Notes: generated from the sequence alone by a model not told the origin. A DNA stretch of 64,000 bases from Lycorma delicatula (GCF_047948215.1 NC_134465.1:52731946-52795945); one strand, 5' to 3'; counted from the stretch's first letter, positions 13,807 through 27,279 are shown. Numbers and translations: made by a program.

Positions 13807-16119
13807 GTTTAATATGTGCCGCCTTAACGACAAAAAAGTTCCTAGTTTTTGCCAGGGAAATCTGGATCGTAGAATTCGAGGACTCACAACCTCAAAGGCA
13901 AACCAAAATTGATAAATAGGTTCAAAATTAATACTTAATAAGATTTAAAACAACTTTGTTTCTAATGAAATTTGATCACTAAGAAAACAACTTCTCATTA
14001 ACTAAAACATATGCGATATACTTGCACCACAGTTAATGAACAGCTGCTTTAGTTTCAACTGTAATTTGAATTGTAATACTTTCATGATTTGGGATATTTA
14101 TTATAATTAATACTTCATTAACACTACAAACATTAAAATAAATAAATAATCATTTCCTTATAAATTCAAAAAGGGTAAAAATTTTAAGAAATCAAATTAT
14201 AAAACGATCACGTTAAGTTCTGCTGAATTACAAACTATGACCAAATTATCAGCAATAAAATCCACATTAAAATTTTTGCCGCTTTGTCAAATAATATAAA
14301 CGGAGGAGCTGTTTGTTGAGAGCAAGGGTAGTACTTCTACATGAATGTTTTATACGTCACATAAAAAAATAACTAATCAAAAATATCCTTCCCGGATAGA
14401 ACTAATACATTACACTACAAATAAAGAAAACATGAAAAAAATATTGATAACTTAATGCCCCAAATAATTCAATTGCAGTTAAGAACAATGGAGAAGCTCA
14501 CACTACTAGGAAATCATTAAGGAAATATAATTTCCTGGAAATGATACAACAAATATAATCAGGCTAGTATTTAAATTATATATAAAATAAAATGCTTTCA
14601 ATTTTAAGAAAACGTCTACCAAATAACATGTATGTAAATAAAGATAAAAACTATGTAAACAGATTTTTCATTAAAAAAAAAATAATAATAAAGATATAAA
14701 CTGTAACAGAAATACAAATGTTTCATAAAGTGAAAGCTGTGTTTCTATTAAAGCAATATCTATTCAATGTAATTACCATCTGAAATTTATCAAAATCACT
14801 TCTATTAATAATAAACTTTTACGCAGAAAGTCACAATATTATTTTACACAAAGAAAGAACCAACTGAAAATTATATTAAAAAGTGGTTTCCTTATTCTTA
14901 ATCTCAACAAATTTCTTGGCTCGGTTTTTATTATAAAATAAATAAAAAACGGATTAGATAAAGCCTGAAATTTTAAATAACCATTTTTTGAAGACCAGTA
15001 ATATAAAATTCACTATAAGTGAGTGCGACAGGAAGCTTGATTTAATCCAATACCTCTTGGCCTTTAAACAAAATTTACAGAAAAAGAGCCCAAACGTAAA
15101 AAAATAAAAATTATATTAACACAAGATCAATTTATTTAGCGCGATTCAAGAAGGTTACACTTCACCAAAACCCACAGAAAAGGGACGAAAATTACAAATG
15201 GACAACAAGAAAAAAATGATCGAAACAAATCGGACTGAAAATATGTTTAATTCTGAAAAGTACCAAACAACAGAAACTTTCTTGACGTACGGCTACGTTT
15301 ACAAATATTACAACAAATACATACTCCTAATTTTTGATAGAAGATATTGCACCGATGAATTCAACGTTACAATTTTTCTCCTCAAAATATTACAAAATCA
15401 TTAGAGATTGACTTTTAACAAGAAAGCTAATTTGTGTTCCAATCTACAATAAAATTCAGGTCGTCCAACAGTTGGTCACCAATGACAATCTTCAGAAATA
15501 CGCTAATAAATTTCAACACTACTGACAAAACAACATTCAAGTCTGTAAAACGATCGATGTTCTGGACGTATATATATAGGTGGACATGCATACCCGGCAA
15601 AGAAATCACCAAATCCTTCACAAATTTTTCTTACGCCATGATAATAGTAGAATGTGTTCTTTTTCCTTCTAAATATCTTCTAGTACATTTTTTCTTCTCG
15701 ACTATTAGTACTTCACCCAGTTTATCGGTTATTCGTTATAAATTTGAATTATTTTCCCCGGTTCAACCGTTCATTTCTCATTTTATCTTAAAATTCTCTT
15801 CTTACCATATATAAATTTTTTGCTGTTTTATCTTTATTCAACTTTCTTCCGTCAAAAACATAGTTACTATTCTGTATAACACCACCACCCAGTAAACGTA
15901 ACATATTTTTATACTAAAAAATAAATAAAATGTACTAATCAGAAGAATTTAAGGATGTACGATTATGTAGGCAACTAACACTAACTAAAATAATACTTTT
16001 CCTCCTAAGAAAATACTTTGAAGGAATAATCAATAAATAAAAATAAAATTTTGTCCTAAAAAAAATATAAAGAAGATAATGAAAATTAAAACTGAAAAGA
16101 ACTAAAAATTCCATCAGGA
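13807..16119. other. AT-rich non-coding stretch
   Basis: No supported gene. The overlapping frames at 15,198-15,814 have no recognisable domains; the two opposite-strand frames at 15.4-15.8 kb are mutually exclusive and low complexity. Confidence 0.4.
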
Positions 16120-16740
16120 ATCAAACTAGGATAAAAAGAGATGGAACTCATATTGACTTTGGTCTTTGCAGATGGTATTTTACTTTTCCCAAAAGCGGGA
16201 ACAACTAACCAAATCAAAATCCTGGTTAAAGTAGCAGAAAAACCGGACTACCAAATTTCTTTTAAAAAACAAAATTTGAATAAATTCATAATAATAAAAA
16301 ATACTCCATCAATATATAATCAATTTGTTTAACGGAAGAAATTATAAGCACCAACAAATTTCAATACCTCAAAGAATATATTAAACCAAACAATTCAGAA
16401 ATACTAGCAATACAGAATAGATTAAAAAAAAAGTTTAACAAGTTCTATATTGATCCCTTAAGAATAAAATTCAAAATCACTCAATAAATCTCAAAAATAG
16501 ACATTACAATACGGAAATCATAACTGAAAGTATATATGTGTAACAATATATTTAAGCTTTAAGAAAAAACATACTCAAAGAACTAGGAAAGAAAGAAATT
16601 TTTTTAAGGAAAGTAGAAAATTTTACATATCATCTTAGATAAGAAAAAACTTAACAAAAATATCTGAAAAGCTACAAACACAATCAAAATAGTATATTTT
16701 ATGATCATTACTGACAATGACAAATAGAATTATAAAAAAA
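16120..16740 (+). pseudogene. decayed LINE reverse transcriptase fragment
   Basis: The plus-strand frame from 16,141 reads LTLVFADGILLFPKAG. This matches the catalytic box of a LINE reverse transcriptase (usual form FADDIALL), with the second Asp changed to Gly. After a stop near 16,330, a shifted frame reads KFQYLKEYIKPNNSEI and AIQNRLKKKFNKFY, resembling the KYLGEWIQPNNSE region that follows the palm in this LINE class. Later blocks are broken by many stops. This is an old, dead fragment without visible ends, and no function remains. Family assignment beyond non-LTR retrotransposon is inference. Confidence 0.7.
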
Positions 16741-19700
16741 AAATTACTAATTTTTTTTTTGATAATAGGAAGAAAAAACAAACTAGTTTAAAGAAATACA
16801 AGAATTTATGTAAATTAGAAATTAAAAATAAAGAAATAGACAACACACGGACCATTTCAAAACGTAAAACACGAAAACTAAAAGAATTCCAGACTGAAAC
16901 AACAAAAGTACAATAACGACTAAATATTGGATTACATACTGAAATTATAAAGTATAATGTGATCTTTATACTCAAATTATGACAAAATTATAATAAAATT
17001 TATGGGAAAAGTTTAGTTAATAAAACTGCTGTAAACATACATCCAGAAGCTTCAAGTTCAAAAGAGTTACTTATTAATATTCTTTCTTTGAATTAATTTC
17101 TTAACAGGTAAAAAATTTATTTTTTATTATAAGTTTCTGTTCATATTTTAAACAAAAAGTAACACGTTTAAAAAAACCACTCTAAAACACACAGTTCTGG
17201 AAGAAAAAACTTGTTAACAATTAATTTGACACAATTTTAAAAAATTAAATTAAAAAATAACTAATAAATATTACTTCAATATAGATTAGTATAAATTTGT
17301 GTTTAATTCAGTTTATGTTATCTGTTTATAAATACTACTTTTAGCATAGCTTAATAGTTTCCAAGACAACAGTAAATGTTTACAGAGTGCTGCTATCTCT
17401 TAGTGTAACAAGGAACTTCCTCAAATGGTAATAAAGAAAGTTTGAAAAATCATACAAATTACAACTAATAATTTAACTTAATTTGAAGCATTAAATATTA
17501 AAAAAAAAAAGAAAAGAAGCTTATTGCATTAAATAAAATTACTATTTTGCAACGATTGACATTTACTAAACAAATTACTGACAAAATTAAATTACGTTCA
17601 TATAAATATATTTTATGAGATATATTAAAATGAAATCATCAAAATTCATTTCACTTTACAGAAGACAAAGAGTGAATCGCTTACGAAGGCTGTTTAAAAT
17701 ACATACATATCCATGTTGTAAATTCCAACCTGGTTATTTTGTATGTAAAAAGGTTTGTCAACGCATCGCATTATTGTACCACAAATGATGAAAGGATCTT
17801 AAGCGTAAGAATAAATTAAATTAATAAGAAATTTAACTTACACGCAGAATATGTATTTATTTTACAGAATCAAAGGGCAACAACCTGAAGTAAAATGAAA
17901 TGAATGTACGATCGCAGGAAAATGAATAAAAGATTATTTTAAAATGATAATAAGCATAACAAAAAAACTACGGTAGAAATCTGCAAAATTAATAAAAAAA
18001 TTTAGATTAGATAATTCAGAATAAAAAAGTACATTAACAAATCATATTTATTGAATTACTATTTCTTGGCAGAGAAAATTAAATCGTACCGCAATTTATT
18101 CTTCCTGTACCTAAAATTTGAAACAAGTTACATCCAAAAATAACAATAATCATGTAAAATACTTTATACATAACAAAGGAGAGAAACATTTTCCAATTAC
18201 ATATTTTTATTGAATGAAATAAAAAATTCTTTATCGGCATATGTAAGCAAATTCAAATGATATTTGGCCCTACAAGTGAAGCTATCATTATAGGAACCAT
18301 CCATTCACCTGGTTCATTGTAGGAATCGGCACTATAACAATAATATTACTCTAAAAGAAAGAGATTACCGATGCACTTCTTGTACCTCAATTGTATTGCA
18401 TACATCACAGCCATAAGTACAAATAGCATAAAGCAATAAATTAATATTCTCCTTTCTCTTGTAGAAGAATGCATCATCTACACCATTCCAACTCAATATC
18501 GGTAAAATTATAATTTTCCTCTTAATTAAAAGCTATACCGACGTTTTGTTGAATGAATCGAGATGGACTCTTGTTAATTGTATATTCTTCAGTTTTATAT
18601 AAATAGAAACTGATTCTGTAAAGTACCAACAATCCAGTTTACAACAAATGTTACATCTGTGTTCATAGATGGGCTACACACCGATTTTGCGTCTTATCTG
18701 TACTACCCACTTAATATTCAATTATTGATAATTTAATTTTTCATTTCATTATTAATTTTTAAAAAAACATATTACTACATTAAGAGAAATTTTTTTAGAA
18801 GTGAAGTCGATTAAATATAATTTTTATATGAATTTATATGCTTAAAAATTAAATACATTAATAGTTAAAATCTTTTTTCAAGTTTCTATTAAATTGGAAC
18901 CGAATTTAAAACAATCATAAGCACAGAGTTAAATCAAATCCACAAAATGTGAGAAAATACTTTTTTTCTTAATTTTTAATGTGGCAGTTTGATGATAGTT
19001 TTTAATTTTAAAATTTGGTGGTACAAAAAGCATCGATTGTATAAAAGAATGGGACATCGGTCATAAAAAAAAACCTAAGAGAAAGAATGGAAATTCATTT
19101 TCTTAACCTACATTTTTACTTCTACATTGTCTTAGAAGTGCTATAGAAGGTAAGCCCCAATCAGAAATGCAATTTTATAGCATTATATTTTGCTTGAAAA
19201 ACTTTCATTAAATTTCCTAAAATTTTAACATGAAAATAATTTTTATTTTAATATAATTTAATTAATTTATGAAGAAAAAAAAATCAAATATCTCTTTTGA
19301 ATAAAATTTTTGGTTAATATCATATCGTGGTTTCATGTAACAAAAGGTCAAACAGATTACCATGGTGTTGATTATCACTGTATCAACAATTCATGTTAAA
19401 AATTCAAATGTTTGTTAAAAAAAGTTGGTTTGGCTGCCTACCACGGTGCATAATAAAAAATGAAATCCAAAATGGTTAAGTTGTTTGCATTTAAACCACC
19501 TCAGAATATTGAGCAAAAAAAACATTAAATAACTTGTATCCAAGAAATAAGAACAAAATGGCACCAACAGTGGTTAATGCAACTCAAAGCACATGATCAC
19601 CGACCAATTATTAATAAAATTTTTTTCTTGAAGGTACTAATTTTTTAATTTCTTTTTTTAATTTTTTTCATCATAAAATAAAAAAATAAATGATCATATG

Positions 19701-20045
19701 GGGGAAAACTGAATAAAATACAATATATTAACATATTTTAATTATCACTCTTTAGGCATAAAAATCAAAAATATATTCCAAGAAATATTTATCAGCATAA
19801 TTTACAGATGATAGAAATGAGAATTATAAGAAATTAAAATATTACAAAAAACATGCCACCAGTATCTTATATGCCGGCACAGTTATCTATAAATATGACT
19901 TCACAACTATCATGACATCATCATTTAAACATAAGCACACATCACAAAACTATGGTATATTACAAGAACTTAAACATTTTTTTCTACCTCTTATTTAAAA
20001 TACAGAAATCATGTTTATCAACTTCACATTGTTTAATTCTCTCTT
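16741..20045. other. AT-rich non-coding stretch
   Basis: No supported gene. A segment at about 18,240-18,700 is less AT-rich and may be an old interspersed repeat, but no domain or terminus was identifiable. Confidence 0.4.
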
Positions 20046-20304
20046 TTTCTGTTAAGCCTCCGGAATTACCGCAAGGTATTACTTCAGAAAATGAATGAGA
20101 ATATGTATGAATATAAGTGAAGGTAATCTTGTAGTCTCAGGTCGACCATTCCTGATATGTGTGGTTAATTGAAACCCAACCACCAAAGAACACCGGTATC
20201 CACGATGATCTAGTATTCAAATCAGTATAAAAGTAACTGCATTTACTAGGATTTTAACCTTACAACTCTCAACTTCAAAGTTGAGAAGACAAATCTGGTG
20301 GGTT
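20046..20304 (-). mobile_element. tRNA-derived SINE, minus strand
   Basis: A family copy in reverse: it starts at the tail (TTAAGCCTCCGGAATTACCG), contains the body marker TGTGGTTAATTGAAACCCAA and ends near a decayed head (complement of AACCCACCAGATTTG). The head's A-box region has lost bases, and a short AACTTCAAAGTTGAG palindrome lies there. Clear target-site duplications were not found. Confidence 0.8.
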
Positions 20305-20457
20305 TCTTTTTTACTAACTACTAGAGAATTCATTAAATCAATTTAATCAACAATGAAAACATATGTTAAAGATTCAGTATTTATTCAAATAAAAACTTCA
20401 TGGCCTAAATGATAATAAAAATATTATGAAAGTATCCCTGATGATGATATAACACAA

Positions 20458-20713
20458 GGTGAATGTAATTCCAGTCTGATATTTCAAAACATATTTATCA
20501 ATAAATAGTACCTTCTCAGCAATTTAAGCAATTGAGAGAGGAAATCCACAAGATCAGGAGTCTTGAAATAAAATAAAATTAATCGGGTGAATGTAATTCC
20601 AGTTTGATATTTCAAAACATATTTATCAATAAATACTACCTTCTCAGCAATTTAAGCAATTGGGAGAGGAAATCCACAAGATCAGGAGTCTTGAAATAAA
20701 ATAAAATTAATCA
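20458..20713. repeat. two-copy tandem repeat, 128-base unit
   Basis: Two adjacent copies of a 128-base unit (20,458-20,585 and 20,586-20,713) begin GGTGAATGTAATTCCAGT. They differ at only about three internal positions (for example CAGTCTGAT versus CAGTTTGAT, and AATAGTACC versus AATACTACC). The unit has no coding potential that I see. High identity suggests a recent duplication. Confidence 0.9.
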
Positions 20714-23090
20714 CTTAAGTAATAAGTTAATTTAAAAATCGGCGATACATTCAAATTTTTATAAGAAAAAGCTGGTCGTCTCGCTTTATTTGTGGTTGCA
20801 GCCAAAAGATGATGCGAATAGAAGCTGCAAATAAGTCATATGTACTATTGTTGAATGGAATAACTGCTTGAAAGAAATTGGATATCGGTCATAAAAAAGG
20901 ACTTCCAAAAAAAAAAACCAACAAAAAAAAACAGTAAGTTTTATTATTTTGATAAAGAAAATGCTAACAAAGAAGACATTAACATTATATACGTACTTAA
21001 ATGGATGTTTTAATTAGGCTATAAATTATTGGTTACACATCATTACAGAAAATAACAACAGATGGAATTCATAATGTCAATCATTTTGATTTTAAATCTA
21101 ATTAATTGGGTTGAAGCAATAGCATTAAAAGAAAAATTGTTTTTGTAATTATATAACCATCATTCTTCTATCTTCTGAAAATACTGATAGAATAGTAAAT
21201 AAAGAAAACACAGAAGAATAAAAAAAATGTTCTATCATGCTTACAAGTATGCTAAACATCAAACACAGAAATCTTTAATATAACCTTTTAAAATTTGTAA
21301 TATCAAATAATCTTAACCCATCATAAAATCTTTTTAGCTATTTCCAAATATTAAATTGAATTTTCATAAACAGAATTTAAATTTTGTTCTTAAATGAACA
21401 ATTAATTCCAATTTGTTTATAGAATTAAGTTTTCAACATTAAAACATCTAAATATTTGTTATTTTAGATAAACAAAAAAAAATTAGTAAATATACAACTA
21501 TTTATTTTTCAACCATCTCGAATTCAAATTAGCAGTAAAGATCTCAGTAATGATTTTTAGATAGGAAATCGCTAATTAAAAGTAGCAATAATTAATATCA
21601 ATAATAAAGAAAGGTTAACTAATTCGATAAATTAGTTAATAATTATCAAACTACATATCCGTAACATTTCCAGTAAAAAATAAAATTAACAACTAGTTTA
21701 CTGTATTTATTGAATTTTTTGGTTTGTTTTGTGGAAAAAATTAAGGAAAAGGATTTTCTTAGTTTAAAATATAGTATATACAACATAGTTGAAACATTAG
21801 TGCAATCAATTTTAAAATTAAGAAAACAAAATTTAAAGTAAACTTTTATTTTCATTGCATAATGGTAATAATTGATTTAATTAATAAGACCGCATAATAA
21901 AGAAATTTAATTTTATACAGGATTATCCAACTATTAATAAAAATTATAAATGTATATTATTTTTTAATTAACTTTCATACAGGAAAATGGACGGCCATTT
22001 TTTAACTTCACATAATATTCACCAGAGGTCACTGTATTTAACAAAGTGAACACAATGGAATTGAGCTATAAGCGTGCAAGAAAGAATGAAAGATAATTTA
22101 ACAGATCCTGGTAATTATTTTGTAGTTAATAACCTATGGAAATAATCTATGAACAGAATTAATGTTTGTGATTATTTTCTGCCTTACGATAGTTTAACAA
22201 AATTACACGGCGTTTCTACAGAATTAAATAAAAACACGCGTCATACTTTTTATTAATACAAAAAAATATATATACTAGTCACATTTTTAAATTTTCTTCT
22301 ACATCGATATATATCTACATTACGTTCTTAAGGCCAAATTAAATTTAATCAAAAATTCCTTTTGAAAAAAAAGTTATAACCTAAAATAAAACATCAAAAC
22401 GATATAAAAAACTCGTTCGGAAATGTTGTGGGCGAAAAAAAATGACGCGTATAACAGAAACGTGGGTGGTTGCTAACGTTCACAATGAAACAACAGCAAT
22501 GCAGCACCAATCAACCACGAGAAGTTTACTTTTAACAAAATCATTTAGTTGATATTAAGAAAAAAGGAATTATATTCAAATACAGATTACACCATATTTT
22601 AATCGCTCTCAAATGAACATAAGGAGACAATAACAACTTCAAAACAAATTTTAAAAAAAAACCTAAAATTCGTCAGGAACATATTTAATTATAACAAGCT
22701 CTTTAATTTGGGTTACGCAATAAAAAAAAAAAAGGTGGTTTATGACAACAAAATGCGTTGCAACCCTACTAAAACATTCCCTTTTCATATACATAATCAC
22801 ATTCACATACAAAAGCAGCCATTGTTAAGTTGCGCGTGCTGATGTCGAGGCGTGCTTATGCTTGCGAATGCGCGTGCGACAGCGCGCATAAGTCCACCAC
22901 ACGGCAGGTGTTCGAATTTTAAACTTGAAAGCAATGCTTGAATCCGGTCTCGCGGTAACATAAACCTAACGTTCTTTTTATTTATTTCAATTAAAATCTT
23001 TCTTAAATATAACATCGATACAGACAAAATAAAACACCACGAAAATAATAAATGAAAATAAATTTATTTTTTAACTTGAAATTCAACACA
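20714..23090. other. non-coding stretch downstream of the Dsp1 exon
   Basis: This is read as the start of Dsp1 intron 1 on the minus strand. A locally GC-richer segment at 22,800-22,960 has open frames but no recognisable domain. A search by eye of the minus strand for HMG-box coding sequence found none. Confidence 0.5.
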
Positions 23091-23095
23091 CATAC

Positions 23096-23401
23096 CACTA
23101 GTTGAGGTGAAGGAATGTTCTGCATATTTTGCATATTAGCAGCTGGTGGATACCACCATTGTGAAGCGGCCACAGCGGCGGCGGCCGCGGCGTGATTCGA
23201 AGCGGTAGGCATCCTGTAATCGTAAGACGACGACACTGTAGTCGCTGGATTTTGAAAACCGGGAGCGCCGGCCATTTTGTAACCGAAGAGATTCGTCGAA
23301 TTAGGATTGTGGTGCGCTGTAGCTGCGGCCGCGGCAGCGGCTTGTTGGTGGAGATCTTGGGCCCACCAATCCTCCCAAGCACCCCTTTGTTGGTCCGACA
23401 T
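23096..23401 (-). CDS. Dsp1: Dorsal switch protein 1 (HMGB-type), first coding exon
   Basis: Seen: a 102-codon exon starting MSDQQRGAWEDWWAQD, with two alanine tracts (about residues 21-27 and 70-78). It contains the blocks NLFGYKMA, GFQNPATT, YDYRMP and ASQWWYPPAANMQNMQN. The exon ends PSPQLV, followed by a GTATGT donor at 23,095. Known: Drosophila Dsp1, an HMG-box corepressor that works with Dorsal and Polycomb-group factors, has the same order of blocks (LFTYKMA, FPNPATT, YDYR, SQWWYSAAN) before its two HMG boxes. The ATG at 23,401 is supported by an in-frame TAG 12 bases upstream. The exon ends in phase 0. The HMG boxes are not in the window, so the rest must lie below coordinate 1, or in small exons I missed. 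This exon alone has no DNA-binding domain. Confidence 0.87.
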
Positions 23402-23870
23402 AACAACTACCTAAAAGCACGGACACCACCACATGTCTTCAACGACTCACAACAACAAGAGCGGCAGACGCACGATGTACAACAACATTCTGACTGTGGT
23501 AGTAGCAACGGCAACATTGTAAAACTGTAAAACAGCGCCTCGTCGCGCAGCGGAGTGCACACCAACTAAATGCCGCGGTAAAAAATCCCCCCTCCAACGA
23601 ATGGAAAATCGGCGCGAGCCAACCCGCCCGCCGGGTCAATAAGACATTCCCAGGCTATACCGTACTCGAGGTGGGGGGCCAAACCTCTTCCCCTATTTAT
23701 TTCCCGTTCCACATCTATCCTACCCTCCCTCCGAACGATTTCCCCTCTGACGGTCCAACCCTTTCTGACAACATTACGAAATTTACTACCCGTTCTATAA
23801 TGAAAAACATTCCGCGTCGGCTCCAACATTTACATATCAGGGGCCTCCTCCACCATCAAAACTGAAACTA
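23402..23870 (-). promoter_or_regulatory. Dsp1: CpG-rich Dsp1 leader and probable promoter
   Basis: The 470 bases upstream of the Dsp1 start are far more GC- and CpG-rich than the surrounding DNA, and together with the exon form an island at about 23,150-23,870. That is expected of the 5' end of a broadly expressed gene. No TATA box or start site could be fixed. On the minus strand the leader holds at least three upstream AUGs: at 23,517 (stop at 23,407), 23,488, and 23,434 (7 codons, stop at 23,411). The CTTTTAG ending at 23,411 could instead be a splice acceptor for an upstream non-coding exon. Confidence 0.6.
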
Positions 23871-24719
23871 CATGAGGGGTTCAAAATATATAATATATAA
23901 ACGCACATTAGTAAATATATGTAAAAATTAAGGATAATCAACAAAAAAAAATTGAATACTAATAATATAAATTTGTTAATTCACTACTTATCGATAAATA
24001 TTAAATTTTTTTAAATACTATGTAATTATTTCATCAATTATATACATACATTTTACTCGCAGAAACGGTTAAAAACCATAAACTACAGAGGAGAAAAAAA
24101 TCGACCCACAATTTCCAAGTCTTCAATATCTTAATATACACATATAAAATTAATATATGGTATCAGAAAAAAGAAATTAAAAAAGATAATTTATAATAAT
24201 AAGTAAGAAGCATTAAAACTAACAACCAAACTTAAAACAAAATAAATAAATAGAGTAATTGGTGTTGTTACCGGAATAAATGATCTTAAATACTTTTAGC
24301 CCGTTGTTTTCTTACAGTAATTAATTGATCTAAAATTTAATTTAAAGACAGAATTATTTTTTCGTAACCGAATATACAAGAAAAATCACATCGTATTTTT
24401 TATTAATATTCTTATTCGTTAAAATTAGAATAAAAACAACAAAATTACCCAAAAACATATGCGTAAAATAAAAGAAAACCCGCTATTCGTAATTTATACT
24501 TTTATGGAGGTAACCTAAAATAAAAAAAAATAAAAAATTGTATAAATTTACGGTAGACGAATGAATTATAAATTTGATAATAAAATGCAAAATGTAAATT
24601 TAATAATAAAATGTAAATTTGATAACTTAAATGCATTAAAAAGAGAAACTGATTAGTTTTAAAAAATTCTACAACTTTGGGGAAAAAAAAGTTTTTTGTG
24701 ACAAATATACCCAATTCCT
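23871..24719. other. AT-rich stretch upstream of the Dsp1 island
   Basis: No gene, repeat or regulatory motif could be supported. Base composition returns abruptly to about the regional AT level. Confidence 0.4.
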
Positions 24720-25270
24720 TTTATCAGACGACACTTTATCCTTCAAATCCTTCTGTTCCGTACCGACCTTTTAATCGAGTTGTTTGTACCTATCTCTTAA
24801 CCCCCAACATGTTTGTTAAATCGTACATCCTTATAAAACATAAGCCAAACTCTTGATCTTATCCTACACTTTATATATCACCTACATATCCGTCTCTTTA
24901 CTAAATCAAACGCACACAGACTGTCCACCAGCCTAATTCATCTCTACTAGATTCTTCTACTACTATTAATTTTCAAAATTATTTCAAAACTTATCGATCC
25001 ATCTAATTTTCAAAATTTATCCGGAACAGCACATTTCAAAGAACTTAATTTTTTTTCTTTCTATATTTCCAGTCGTCCGTAATTCTTTACCATAAGCGCT
25101 ACGTTCGAAATAAATATTTTCATGAATGTCTTTTAATTTCACATCTAATACTAGCAGATTATTCAGCGTAAAAGTTCTCTTTTGCTTGTGCCAATCTATT
25201 TGATATATCTGTTACTATTTTGATCTCCATCCTTTGAAACTTATCTGAATTACAAAATTTTATGAATTTA
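24720..25270 (-). pseudogene. decayed LINE, 3' part
   Basis: On the minus strand, scattered frames read NRLAQAKENFYAE, then after shifts GNIERKKIKFFEMC and ILKIRWIDKF. This order matches the region after the reverse transcriptase in many insect LINEs, namely AKEAF, RRIEAFEMWCWRRMLKI and WTDRVTNEEV. Stops and frameshifts are frequent, so it is long dead. It may be related to the reverse-transcriptase fragment at 28.1-28.5 kb on the same strand, but the two cannot be joined directly. Confidence 0.6.
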
Positions 25271-25815
25271 CGAAAGTAGAAGAAATATGCGGAAAATTGA
25301 CCGGTAGTAAAATTTCATCTTATGAGTTTTTTTGAATATTGCTTTTGTCGAACAGATTAAGACCGTTAATACAACCGTGGAAAAAGGAAAAGATAATCGT
25401 ACAACTGTAGTAGGTGAAAATTAATCGGATAAAAATCCATTACATTATTCTGTAATGCGACTAATAACTGTAGATCGTGTTAATCATAAATTAACCATTA
25501 CATAAGCCATTACAAAAACAAACAATAATAGTTAAATTATTAAAATGTATAGGTGAAAAGTATAATTCATACGTCGGATAATATAGTTTTAGTAATATAA
25601 TTTAGTTTCTGTCGCTATATTGTTTTTTTTTTTTTTTTTTTTTTTTTACTAAAGGAAATAGATAAAATGTAAATTTTCAAAAAGTCAAACGTGTCAAATA
25701 ATTAAAAGTTTAATTTAATTTTGGTGAAGAAATGGAGTTCTGACGTTGGTGATACGTTTGAGAAGATTAGTTTTGTATTTTTTCCCGCTACACTATGGCC
25801 TTCACAAAAAAAAAA

Positions 25816-25850
25816 ATGTTTATTTTTCTATGTAACTTATGGGAGACTGC
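25816..25850 (+). repeat. mariner-terminus-like motif
   Basis: It reads GTTTATTTTTCTATGT then AACTTATGGGAGACTG. It resembles the motif at 27.24 and 57.1-57.3 kb (GTATGGAAACTTATGGGACA), lacking GTATGGA. It may be a solo end of a DNA transposon. Confidence 0.4.
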
Positions 25851-27235
25851 ATTTTTGACCGGAATAAACAAAAACAAATGAAATATTCAGTAAGAATGAC
25901 ACAAGCTTAGCATTTTATTAAGAGGCTTCAAAAAAAAAAATTTCATTGTTCTCCTAATAAAGAGAAAATGAAAGACAATTTGTTACATCAATGGGAAGCA
26001 ATTCTTTTCGAGTGTTGCCCCAATTTGAGTCGTTTTTTTTAATACAGAATTCTGAAATTAACTTCAATGAAATTCTTTGAAATAAAACCTATTGTATATA
26101 TCTAATTTCACTTGACACAATACCGATAAATACGGTAAGAAAAAGTAATATTTACATTCTTAATTATTTCAATATTTTGCTGCAGATGATTTTTCTGCTT
26201 GAATTTTAATTGCCAAATAATTTTGGTTATTTTCAATAAAATGCCACAAATACGAAAAGAGAACACACAGCGAAGATATATTAAATATATATTTCTAAAT
26301 AAATCATTCTTAGAATAAAATTTAATCAAGTCAAATACACAATATAATAATGAATAGAGATAAAACGGGACAAAATAACCGATAACGAATCCAATTTTAA
26401 TACAGTTGTACAAGTTTAACAAAATTAAGAAATACTGTTTACGGGGAAAATTATTTTTATTTAAATCATTGAACGACGGCCGACTTGATAAATACCTTCA
26501 AATACTACACAGATTGTACGCCATGAGTTGTTAGCGTGAGGTCATCGTCGTTGACGCAATGACGTTTAAAACAAAAAAAAAGGAACGGCCAACTGTTGCC
26601 GCCTGTTGATACGATACAGGATGAAGAACAGGGTCATTTTATTACTTTACGACCGTAAAGAAAAAACAAAAAACCAAAAAAAGACATTGTTAACAAAGGT
26701 AATAAATATGTCGGATAATTTAATTTAAATACGCCATTTTTGTTATGTATATACGTAAAGTGGCTTAATTGAGACAGATGTCGCAAATCATTCCTAAAAA
26801 CGTAGTACCAATCTTTAAGAATAATAAGCGTCGTGCCAGGTTTAATAGAAAGAAAAAGTGAGAAGTGAACCGCTTTCCTGCTGCTAGCTTACTAAATAAA
26901 CTGCATAACAGAGCGTGCAAAAAATCTACCTATAATACAAGGACTAAACCCATATCGAACGTCATTACTCTGAGAAAAAGCTTCTCCGACTGGTAACTCT
27001 TTTGTGTGTATGTTATAATCTTATTTATACAAAACAACGCATTAAAATGTGTAACTGACAAACCGAGAATTTGTTTAATGAAATTTTGTTTTGATTAAAG
27101 TTGTGAGTACAAAAAAAATTGGTTTAAAATAACCTTTTCACTTAATTTAAAAACAAGTTTTACAATATTTATATCGTAACACACCCTAATTTTGAAATCA
27201 ACTGTTGTACATCCTTGCTTTTGTTATTAAAAAAA

Positions 27236-27275
27236 AGTATTCATTTTTCCTATGTATGGAAACTTATGGGACGCC
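27236..27275 (+). repeat. mariner-terminus-like motif
   Basis: It reads TTTTTCCTATGTATGGAAAC then TTATGGGACGCCTGCAT, directly followed by a (TA)n tract. Similar sequence recurs at 25.8, 57.12 and 57.27 kb. It looks like the terminal inverted repeat of a mariner-type element, but no partner terminus was found nearby. Confidence 0.45.
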
Positions 27276-27279
27276 TGCA

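Noticed and set aside
22803..23027. Minus frame next to the Dsp1 exon
   Set aside because: It lies beyond the GTATGT donor in a different frame and has no HMG-box or other recognisable sequence.
23192..23865. Several overlapping frames on both strands in the Dsp1 island
   Set aside because: These are shadows caused by high GC content. Only the frame with the conserved YKMA, NPATT, YDYR and SQWWY blocks is supported.
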